The translations under genes were made by a program, and so were the position numbers. The notes beneath the pieces were generated by a model that saw only the letters and a list, made by a program, of their open reading frames with translations, searched no databases and was not told where the DNA came from. From positions 1 through 64,000 of the forward strand of contig NZ_LN879452.1 of the NCBI RefSeq assembly GCF_001403615.1: a stretch of 64,000 nt of DNA, read 5' to 3'. Shown piece after piece: positions 57,406-64,000 of this stretch (position 1 is the first letter of the stretch; each line of letters begins with the position of its first letter). This stretch comes from Desnuesiella massiliensis (GTDB taxonomy: Bacteria > Bacillota > Clostridia > Clostridiales > Clostridiaceae).

Positions 57406-58044
57406 GTGGATATAGTTAATAACATAGAAGAGTGGGAGTTCCTAACGAATATTTCTATACATGGTTGGGAAAAAACACTTAAAGCTATCAAGCAGATAAA
57501 TTTCGATTTAGTTAATCCTAAATTGAGTAATAGAGATAAGATGGTCAGAGATTTTACAGAAGAAGATTATGCATGCATAACATTTTCAGTATTAGATAAC
57601 TTTATAGAACAACAAATTGCAGTTTCATTAACATTAAGCTTATATGGTATGCTAGAAGACTGGATATTAAATTTAACTGGAGTAATTGAAACTAAAGGAA
57701 AAAAGGAATATAAGCAATATTGCAGAGAAAAAAATAAACCTAATAATATTAATACAATGAAACTTTACATAGAAGAATATTCTAATATTAAATTTAATAC
57801 CAAGATTTTCAGTGAAATTTTAGCATTAAAGACTATTAGAAATACATTTATTCACAATGGTAATGAACTTGATAAATATTATTATAAGTATTTAAGTCAA
57901 ATTAAGAAGTTTTCGATTATAGATGATAGTTTGGAAGTAGTTATATATTTAACATCTGATCTAACTTATATTGATAAGATTCTTGCATTAATAAGATTAT
58001 TTTTTGATGATATTATGAAACAAGGTTTAGTTATTAAAAATTAG
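57406..58044 (+). CDS. HEPN-like protein with an RX4H motif
   Basis: A 212-residue, mainly helical protein. R145-N-T-F-I-H150 followed by NG gives the RX4H motif that forms the RNase site of HEPN-domain proteins. Preceding helices (FTEEDYACITFSVLDNFIEQ, LTLSLYGMLEDWILNL) suit a four-helix HEPN bundle. The start is GTG with AGGAGTGG ahead. It stands alone near the right end of the island; no MNT nucleotidyltransferase antitoxin is adjacent. RNase activity is inferred from the motif only. Confidence 0.65.
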   Translation: MDIVNNIEEWEFLTNISIHGWEKTLKAIKQINFDLVNPKLSNRDKMVRDFTEEDYACITFSVLDNFIEQQIAVSLTLSLYGMLEDWILNLTGVIETKGKKEYKQYCREKNKPNNINTMKLYIEEYSNIKFNTKIFSEILALKTIRNTFIHNGNELDKYYYKYLSQIKKFSIIDDSLEVVIYLTSDLTYIDKILALIRLFFDDIMKQGLVIKN

Positions 58045-58091
58045 TAAATCAATCATATTGTTTACGAAAAATCATAAAAATATTTTTGCAA

Positions 58092-58168
58092 GAAATGAAG
58101 CGTAATGAAATAATAGAATTAACTTATACCTGGCTTAAGAAATTTAATTATATGAAAGAGCAAATAAA
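58092..58168 (+). pseudogene. Duplicated 5' fragment of the regulator gene at 53783
   Basis: 77 bp align with 53780-53856 with about four mismatches and begin at the same GAAATG start context. The frame then runs into unrelated sequence. It is a decayed partial duplicate near the island's right end. Confidence 0.8.
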
Positions 58169-58564
58169 ATGGACATTATGGACAGGTATGGACATATCAG
58201 TTTTTATTTGTCCATATTTTTATACGCATTGATATTACTAGCTTTGGACTTTATGGACATACTGGATATATATTTTCGCAAAAACTCATGTTGCTATTAT
58301 TTTTTATATTGCACACTTGCACGTTGCATAAAATCTTTTACACCGTTGTTCATCAAAAATTTATTATGAATTATTCTTATAAATATGAGAAATACTAATT
58401 TTGATATATCTTATATAGGTATGTTTTCAAAGTTATTTTACACCGTTTTTTACACCGTATAGCCTAAAATAAATAGGTGTGGACAGGTATAATTTAAAAA
58501 GTGAAACAAGTGTTTAAGCGGCTTTGAGGATGATATAAAATTATTTAAAAGCGTATATTGCGAC
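58169..58564. other. Degenerate right end of the island
   Basis: Contains repeated short motifs such as TTTTACACCGTT and TGGACAGGTAT, but no convincing gene. A 66-codon frame starting at 58169 lacks an RBS. Confidence 0.4.
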
Positions 58565-58602
58565 CCAGTTGGTCGGGGGTTCGAATCCTCTCCGCCGCAC
58601 CA
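58565..58602 (+). repeat. attR: 38-bp direct copy of the tRNA-Arg 3' end
   Basis: Identical to 47386-47423, from the anticodon stem to CCA. It marks the right junction of the island. Confidence 0.92.
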
Positions 58603-58603
58603 G

Positions 58604-58640
58604 AAAACCTAGAAGTTATAAGGCTTCTAGGTTTTTTATT
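58604..58640 (+). terminator. Displaced tRNA-Arg terminator
   Basis: AAACCTAGAAG pairs with CTTCTAGGTTT, followed by a T-run, directly after attR. Confidence 0.8.
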
Positions 58641-58884
58641 TTTTGATGAATATCACGTATAAAATTAAGCAAGCTAAATTTATTTTAATAGATTTACCTA
58701 TATAAGTGAATTAAAGTCCCTAATACTTTTTAGGTATAGAAAATTCTAATAATTACATACTAAATTATGAAGTTCTTTTAAACATTACATGATATATGCA
58801 ATATTTTAAAAGGCATAAAGATTGATAATTTTCACATGCTTGAAGGAGTATAAGGGTTTTTTCTAGGAAAAATTTCATATTTTA

Positions 58885-58942
58885 TTGACAAAACAAATAG
58901 GTTTGCATATAATGAACATATGAACAAATATTCAAATATTCA
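58885..58942 (+). promoter_or_regulatory. cadC promoter and overlapping ArsR/SmtB-type operator
   Basis: TTGACA (58885-58890), 17-bp spacer, TATAAT (58908-58913). The start region then carries TATGAACAAATATTCAAATA, an imperfect inverted repeat (TGAA..N6..TTCA) like known CadC/SmtB operators. Transcription would start at about 58920, inside the operator. Confidence 0.75.
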
Positions 58943-58961
58943 GATGAAAAGGAATGATACT

Positions 58962-59330
58962 ATGGGAGAAAGAACAAACATTGAAAGTTGTAGTTGCTCA
59001 ATTATACATGAAGATGTAGTTAATAAAGTCAAAGAAAATATACCAAAGGAAGAAACACTTTATGATTTAGCTGACTTATTCAAAGTGCTTGGAGATTCAA
59101 CCAGGATAAAGATACTTTGTGCTTTGTTTCAGGCTGAAATGTGCGTATGCGATATAGCGGCACTTTTAGGTATGACTCAATCAGCCATTTCACATCAATT
59201 AAGAGTATTGAAACAAGCAAGAATTGTAAAGTACAGAAAAGATGGAAAAGTAGTTTATTATTCACTAGATGATGAACATGTTAAAGGTATATTTGACCAA
59301 GGCTTAACTCATATATCTGAAAAACAATAA
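58962..59330 (+). CDS. cadC: CadC-type ArsR/SmtB metal-responsive repressor
   Basis: About 122 residues. Winged-helix DNA-binding domain (LGDSTRIKILCALF, MTQSAISHQLRVLKQARIVK). Metal-site cysteines match CadC: C10 and C12 in the N-terminal arm (ESCSCS) and C61, C63 in EMCVCDIA. It senses Cd/Pb/Zn and represses its operon. ATG 58962 with AAAAGGA ahead is preferred; the ATG at 58920 falls on the predicted transcription start. The P-type ATPase gene follows 23 bp later. Confidence 0.9.
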   Translation: MGERTNIESCSCSIIHEDVVNKVKENIPKEETLYDLADLFKVLGDSTRIKILCALFQAEMCVCDIAALLGMTQSAISHQLRVLKQARIVKYRKDGKVVYYSLDDEHVKGIFDQGLTHISEKQ

Positions 59331-59353
59331 ATTTTGTCAGGGGGGAGATTTTT

Positions 59354-61858
59354 ATGAGTAAAGAAATTAAGAAGCCTACTAAAAGTGATTTTAAATTATC
59401 AGCTAAAAATATTCACAAACATGATGTTAGTGAAAAAAATCAGAAATTTATCAGCAATACTATAAAAAAAGAACTTATCTTAGATGGGTTAGATTGCGCT
59501 AACTGTGCAGCTAAAATTGAAGATAAGGTTTCTAAGATTGATGGAATTAATGGAGCTAATGTAAACTTTATAACTAAGACTCTAACTGTTGAAATAGGAG
59601 AAATAAATAGAACAAAAGAATTAATAGCAGCAACCACTGAGATGGTTCAAAAAATAGAGTCTCATGTAAAAGTGAGAGAAAAGAATGCAGAAAAGTTACT
59701 AAAGAAAGAAATATTATTAGAAGGTCTATGCTGTGGCAACTGTGCTGCAAAAATTGAAAGAGAAGCTAATAATATAGATGGTGTTAAATCTGCTGTTGTA
59801 GATTTTGTAGCAACAAAACTTATTATGGAGATAGACAATCCCTCTAAGATCAATACAATTGTAGAAAAAGTAAAAGAAATAGTTAGCAGAATTGAACCAG
59901 ATGTGAAAGTTATTGAAATTGAAAATAAAAATAAGGTATCAAAATATAAAGATCATGACCACGACCATGAACATGAAGATGAGCATGAACACGATCATGA
60001 ACATGGAGAAGGCAGTAAAAAAGAAATAATCAGATTTGCTGTTGGTGCAGCGATTTTTGGATTAGCAACTGCTATGAAGTTTTCTAATATTGTAGAATTA
60101 ATACTTTATATAATAAGTTATGTGATTGTAGGTGGAGAAGTAGTCTTAAGAGCATTGAAAAATATAAGAAGAGGTCAAGTTTTTGATGAAAACTTCCTTA
60201 TGAGTATAGCAACTATTGGTGCATTTACTATAGGTAATTATCCTGAAGGTGTTGCAGTTATGCTCTTCTATCAGGTAGGAGAGATATTTCAAGGGATAGC
60301 TGTTAATCGTTCAAGAAAGTCTATTACAGCTCTTATGGATATAAGACCTGATTTTGCTAATTTAAAGATAGGTGATGAAATTAGGAAAGTTGATCCAGAA
60401 GAAGTTAGTATAGGAGATATTATAGTAGTAAAACCAGGAGAGAAAGTTCCGCTAGATGGTAAGGTAATTGAAGGCAGCTCTATGATAGATACTTCTGCAT
60501 TAACTGGAGAGTCAGTTCCTAGAGAAGTAGCTGCAGGAGACAATGTTTTAAGTGGAGTAATTAACAAGAATGGTCTTCTAACAATTGAGGTAGAAAAGGA
60601 ATTTGGGGATTCTACTGTTGCTAAGATACTTGATTTGGTTCAAAATGCCAGCAGCAAGAAAGCTCCTACAGAGAACTTTATAACTAAGTTTGCAAGATAC
60701 TATACTCCAATTGTTGTTTTCTCAGCATTAGCTATGGCTGTTATACCGCCCTTTGTTATAGAAGGGGCTACTTTTTCAGAATGGTTGTATAGAGCGTTAT
60801 CATTTTTAGTAGTATCTTGTCCTTGTGCTTTAGTAGTATCTATACCACTTGGATTCTTTGGAGGCATAGGTGGGGCTTCAAAGAACGGAATACTTGTTAA
60901 AGGAGGTAACTATCTCGAAGCTTTAAACAATGTAGAGGTGGTTGTATTTGATAAAACAGGAACGCTTACAAAAGGGGTATTTAAGGTAACAGAAGTAAAA
61001 CCACAAAATAATATTACAAATGACGAACTTATTGCTTATGCTGCTTATGCTGAAAGCTACTCAAACCATCCAATAGCTATTTCTATATTAAATGCCTATG
61101 GTAAAGAGATAATAAAAGAAACTATTGAAAACTATGAAGAAATATCAGGCCATGGTGTTAAAGTAATTGTTGAAGGCAGAGAAGTGTTAGCAGGTAACTA
61201 TAAATTAATGGATAAGGAAAAAATAGCTTATGAACAGATTGAAGCTATAGGCACAGTAGTTCATGTTGCAGTAGATAAACAATATGCTGGATATATAGTA
61301 ATATCTGATGAGGTTAAAGAGGATTCAGCAAAGGCCATAAAAGCTTTAAAGGCTATCGGTATTAAGAAAACTGTTATGCTAACTGGTGACAATAAAGCAG
61401 TTGGTACCAAGGTTGCTAAGGAGCTAGGGCTTGATGAAGTTCATGCTGAACTTCTACCAGACCAAAAGGTTGAAAAGGTAGAGCTTCTTGATAAAGAGAA
61501 ATCTTCTAAAGGCAAGCTGATATTTGTGGGTGATGGAATAAATGATGCGCCAGTGCTAGCAAGAGCAGATATTGGTATAGCAATGGGCGGCGTTGGTTCG
61601 GATGCTGCAATAGAGGCTGCGGATGTTGTTATTATGACTGATGAACCTTCAAAGATTGCTACTGCAATAAAGATAGCAAAGAAAACAAGAACTATTGTGA
61701 TGCAAAATATAATTTTTGCTTTGGGAGTTAAGGCTGTTTTATTAGTACTTGTAGCCTTAGGCCTAGGTACTATGTGGGAAGCTGTGTTTGGTGATGTTGG
61801 AGTAACGCTTCTAGCAGTTTTAAATTCAATGAGAGCTATGAAAACAGAAAATATATAA
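59354..61858 (+). CDS. cadA: Cd/Zn/Pb-exporting P1B-type ATPase
   Basis: An 834-residue heavy-metal efflux ATPase. Two HMA domains with C48-x2-C51 (GLDCANCAAK) and C127-x2-C130 (GLCCGNCAAK); a His/Asp/Glu-rich linker (~200-220); the transmembrane C489-P-C491 motif; phosphorylation site D533 in DKTGTLT; SNHP; and GDGINDAP. CPC plus the His-rich linker indicate divalent soft metals such as Cd or Zn. RBS GGGGGGAG; in operon with cadC. Terminator at 61872-61906. Confidence 0.95.
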   Translation: MSKEIKKPTKSDFKLSAKNIHKHDVSEKNQKFISNTIKKELILDGLDCANCAAKIEDKVSKIDGINGANVNFITKTLTVEIGEINRTKELIAATTEMVQKIESHVKVREKNAEKLLKKEILLEGLCCGNCAAKIEREANNIDGVKSAVVDFVATKLIMEIDNPSKINTIVEKVKEIVSRIEPDVKVIEIENKNKVSKYKDHDHDHEHEDEHEHDHEHGEGSKKEIIRFAVGAAIFGLATAMKFSNIVELILYIISYVIVGGEVVLRALKNIRRGQVFDENFLMSIATIGAFTIGNYPEGVAVMLFYQVGEIFQGIAVNRSRKSITALMDIRPDFANLKIGDEIRKVDPEEVSIGDIIVVKPGEKVPLDGKVIEGSSMIDTSALTGESVPREVAAGDNVLSGVINKNGLLTIEVEKEFGDSTVAKILDLVQNASSKKAPTENFITKFARYYTPIVVFSALAMAVIPPFVIEGATFSEWLYRALSFLVVSCPCALVVSIPLGFFGGIGGASKNGILVKGGNYLEALNNVEVVVFDKTGTLTKGVFKVTEVKPQNNITNDELIAYAAYAESYSNHPIAISILNAYGKEIIKETIENYEEISGHGVKVIVEGREVLAGNYKLMDKEKIAYEQIEAIGTVVHVAVDKQYAGYIVISDEVKEDSAKAIKALKAIGIKKTVMLTGDNKAVGTKVAKELGLDEVHAELLPDQKVEKVELLDKEKSSKGKLIFVGDGINDAPVLARADIGIAMGGVGSDAAIEAADVVIMTDEPSKIATAIKIAKKTRTIVMQNIIFALGVKAVLLVLVALGLGTMWEAVFGDVGVTLLAVLNSMRAMKTENI

Positions 61859-61871
61859 TTATTATCATCTT

Positions 61872-61906
61872 TAGTGCAGTCATTTTCATTCTGACTGCAC
61901 TTTTTG
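61872..61906 (+). terminator. Intrinsic terminator of cadCA
   Basis: AGTGCAGTCA pairs with TGACTGCACT, followed by TTTTTG. Confidence 0.85.
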
Positions 61907-62004
61907 TTATCTAAAATTAATGATATTGGATACCACAAAATCATTGCAACTTAATTAGAAATCATTTACAATTATTTTAAATATTTGTTGTGGATGGTGA
62001 ATAA

Positions 62005-62466
62005 ATGAATAAAGATGTCTTTAGATACGAAGTTATAAACTTAACATATAGCAAAATAAGTGAGGAGAGTATCGTCAGAAAAAGTGCAATATTCTATAAG
62101 ATTCATTCGTTAATTTTAGCGTCATTTGCCATATTAATATGTATAAAATATATATATATAAGGTCAGAGTTAATGGCTATTCCGTATATAAGTGTTCTAT
62201 TAATTGGTTCAATTGTATATTTTTATAAAAGTAAACTACTTAAGTCTTGTATATGCATAGACAAATATGGTTTTAGATTTTTATTTTCTAAATTAAAATG
62301 GTCTGATATAACTAAAATTGAATTAACTGATGATTCAATAGCTTTTCAAACTAAACTTGAATATTATATTTTTAAGTTTGTATATGAAAGTGATAAAGAA
62401 AAATTGGAGAAAATACTAAGGTCTAATTTATTTGATTTGGAAAAAAATATTTCAATAAAAATTTAA
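62005..62466 (+). CDS. Small membrane protein with PH-like tail
   Basis: A 153-residue protein with two membrane segments (~30-50 and 57-73) and a C-terminal ~75-residue beta-rich part (ICIDKYGFRFLFSKLKWSDI) that looks like a bacterial PH domain. Function unknown. The RBS is modest (GGATGGTG). Single gene, followed by a hairpin. Confidence 0.65.
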   Translation: MNKDVFRYEVINLTYSKISEESIVRKSAIFYKIHSLILASFAILICIKYIYIRSELMAIPYISVLLIGSIVYFYKSKLLKSCICIDKYGFRFLFSKLKWSDITKIELTDDSIAFQTKLEYYIFKFVYESDKEKLEKILRSNLFDLEKNISIKI

Positions 62467-62485
62467 ACGAAGCTCAAATTAAATA

Positions 62486-62531
62486 AAGATATCTCAAAAT
62501 CCATATATATGCATTTTGAGATATCTTTTTT
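62486..62531. terminator. Bidirectional intrinsic terminator
   Basis: AAGATATCTCAAAAT pairs perfectly with ATTTTGAGATATCTT across a 12-nt loop, with T-runs on both sides. Confidence 0.85.
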
Positions 62532-62546
62532 AGTTTAGCTATAAAT

Positions 62547-63491
62547 TTAATCATCACAACGATAGACATTATTTCCGCCTTTATTTTTTGCCACATACAT
62601 TGCTTTATCAGCTTTAAATATAATTTCATCAATAGTTTCACCATCATTAGGGTAGAAGCTGACTCCTATACTTAAGGAGAGTTTTATTTGAATACCATCA
62701 AAATTTAAAATTTTGTTATCCTCCTTAGCTAGTCTTAAGGCAACGGCTTTATAATCTTCTAAGCTTTTTAAGTGTGGTAGTAATATTAAAAATTCATCGC
62801 CACCAAATCTAGCTACTAAATCACTTTTTCTTGTGCATTTAGTAAGGATTTTAGCAACCTCAACTAAAACCTTATCTCCGATTTTATGGCCATAGGTATC
62901 GTTTATACATTTAAATTTATCAACATCAATAAATAACAAGCCTAATAGAGAGTTGTTCCGCTTTGCGTTATCTAGGAATTTTTCTGAAAACTTATAAAAC
63001 AAAGTTCTGTTGGCAAGTCCTGTTAAGCTGTCATAGTAGGCTAAATTTTTAATAGTTTTTTCTTTTTCCTTAAGTTCTTCATTTAGTACATGCAGCTTAT
63101 TAACATGGTCCTTTAGCTGTTCAATCCTAGCAAATTGATTTGTAACATCTATAAATTCTAATAATAAATAAGGCTCGTTATTATTATTTATTTTGCTTAT
63201 TTTTAGATTTAATTGATGTTTACTATTAATTAGTCCCCTATGCATCGCGGCAGAGAAAAACATTTTAAATCCATTTAGAAGTACATTATTTAAGGAACTT
63301 TTGAAATACTCTTTATTTAAACCAGGTAAAACCTCATAGATACTTTTATTTATTGCTTCAGACGAAGAGATTTCAGTTAACTGTTCCATATAGGTGTTCC
63401 ATATTAAAATTTCCAGTTTTTCATTAAGGATGACAATACCTTCATTAACATTATTTAATATATCATATAAAAAATTATTCATATAAACCAT
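62547..63491 (-). CDS. PAS-GGDEF diguanylate cyclase
   Basis: A 314-residue cytoplasmic protein. A PAS domain lies at ~10-120, a short coiled coil at ~122-148, and a GGDEF domain at ~150-312 with an intact GGDEFLILLPHL active site and no obvious RxxD inhibitory site. It makes cyclic di-GMP. The start overlaps the end of the CheC-like gene, so both are co-translated; ATG 63482 is an alternative start. Confidence 0.92.
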   Translation of the reverse strand: MVYMNNFLYDILNNVNEGIVILNEKLEILIWNTYMEQLTEISSSEAINKSIYEVLPGLNKEYFKSSLNNVLLNGFKMFFSAAMHRGLINSKHQLNLKISKINNNNEPYLLLEFIDVTNQFARIEQLKDHVNKLHVLNEELKEKEKTIKNLAYYDSLTGLANRTLFYKFSEKFLDNAKRNNSLLGLLFIDVDKFKCINDTYGHKIGDKVLVEVAKILTKCTRKSDLVARFGGDEFLILLPHLKSLEDYKAVALRLAKEDNKILNFDGIQIKLSLSIGVSFYPNDGETIDEIIFKADKAMYVAKNKGGNNVYRCDD

Positions 63492-64000
63492 CTTCTATCT
63501 TATCTATTTTTTTTAGCAGCTCATTTAGTGATGTTAAGGTTAAGCTTATTATTATAGCTCCTTCTATTTCTGTGTCGTCAATATTAAAAGTTATATATAA
63601 TAATAGTATGTGCAAATAATCTCTATTTGTAACATCATTTTTAAAATCAATTTTGTCAAAGACCTTTACCTCAGGTAAAGAATAATCTAAATTGATATCA
63701 AGATAATTACTAATTTCACCAATGAGAGAATTTAAAATAATATTTCCGATCTCTTTAACAATATCAAAATCTATATCAGTAAAATTAACATCCTGATAGC
63801 TATCTTCTCCTTCTTGATTTGAGCATAGATTTATAAAAGTTCTCATTTTTTCAGCAGGAAAAATTAAATTTGCTTCACCAGTTAAATTTTCTTTAAAAGA
63901 AATGCTAGATACCATTAAAGCACCATCTAACACTTTAGGGAGATAATTATCTAATTTAAAGTCTCCTTCCTTGGAATCTGCAATTTCGATGTTGGGTACA
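63475..64000 (-). CDS. CheC-family protein, 5' end outside the window
   Basis: At least 174 residues; the frame stays open to the window edge, so the N-terminus is missing. The CheC/CheX/FliY phosphatase motif is seen in DFDIVKEIGNIILNSLIGEI (D/E..N spacing), which in CheC removes phosphate from CheY. It is coupled with a diguanylate cyclase rather than with chemotaxis genes, suggesting a link between a response regulator and c-di-GMP. Confidence 0.8.
   Translation of the reverse strand, partial: VPNIEIADSKEGDFKLDNYLPKVLDGALMVSSISFKENLTGEANLIFPAEKMRTFINLCSNQEGEDSYQDVNFTDIDFDIVKEIGNIILNSLIGEISNYLDINLDYSLPEVKVFDKIDFKNDVTNRDYLHILLLYITFNIDDTEIEGAIIISLTLTSLNELLKKIDKIEDGLYE

Larger units (their letters stand above)
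47386..58602. mobile_element. Genomic island integrated at tRNA-Arg(ACG)
   Basis: About 11.2 kb between attL (47386-47423, the tRNA 3' end) and attR (58565-58602), identical over 38 bp. It contains two broken integrase ends, phage-type regulators, a type III toxin-antitoxin locus and several defence-like genes. A hairpin terminator at 58604-58640 directly after attR is probably the original tRNA-Arg terminator displaced by integration. No intact integrase remains, so the island is probably fixed. Confidence 0.85.

Noticed and set aside
58169..58369. 66-codon frame with hydrophobic residues
   Set aside because: No ribosome site; it begins in the tail of a degenerate gene fragment and has low-complexity composition.
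58565..58602. tRNA gene at the right island end
   Set aside because: Only the 3' 38 nt are present; it is an attachment-site copy.

Overview
The window comes from a low-GC, endospore-forming member of the Firmicutes, almost certainly a Clostridium-type organism. It is AT-rich, has strong AGGAGG-type ribosome binding sites, and carries a gerA-type germination operon, AddAB, a serS T-box and several PAS signalling proteins. I recall the order rRNA operon, niaR, UPF0182, serS from clostridial chromosomes near the replication origin, but that placement is inference.

Layout. 1-3330: 23S rRNA (first few bases missing), 5S, tRNA-Ile2/Met(CAT) and tRNA-Ala(TGC). 3.4-13.4 kb: HD protein, niaR, UPF0182 membrane protein, FAD oxidoreductase with a DUF1667 partner, T-box-serS, and an ECF sigma factor overlapping a membrane beta-propeller protein. 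13.5-17.4 kb: two tRNA-Ser genes, then a lipoprotein / MBOAT acyltransferase / DHHW protein cluster whose promoter matches the one in front of the ECF sigma gene. 17.5-22.8 kb (minus strand): a padR-ftsW-vanZ-GNAT operon whose ftsW-like gene is cut near its start by an IS91-family element; padR is preceded by a perfect 34-bp palindrome. 23-31 kb: GNAT, addB, addA. 31-37 kb (minus): gerAA-gerAB-gerAC, an AEC transporter and cca. 37-47 kb: YhaM-type exoribonuclease, DUF1189 protein, pepT, rubrerythrin, DegV, orphan histidine kinase, AGCS and Nramp transporters.

47.3-58.6 kb is a genomic island at tRNA-Arg(ACG), bounded by a 38-bp direct copy of the tRNA 3' end, with a third inverted copy inside. 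The main discovery is here: a type III toxin-antitoxin locus of the ToxIN/AbiQ class. Three 38-nt tandem repeats, each able to form an H-type pseudoknot and showing two compensatory base-pair changes in the third unit, are followed by an intrinsic terminator and a ToxN-like gene. The island also holds two integrase tails fused back-to-back at a 38-bp palindrome, a PD-(D/E)XK nuclease overlapping a membrane protein, an LPXTG adhesin, three small sigma-region-4-like regulators, two overlapping 36-codon hydrophobic ORFs, a DUF3800 gene with an unknown partner, and a HEPN-type (RX4H) protein. It reads as a decayed island enriched in known and candidate defence modules.

58.9-64 kb returns to ordinary chromosome: cadC-cadA metal efflux, a small membrane protein, a PAS-GGDEF diguanylate cyclase and a CheC-family gene that runs off the end.
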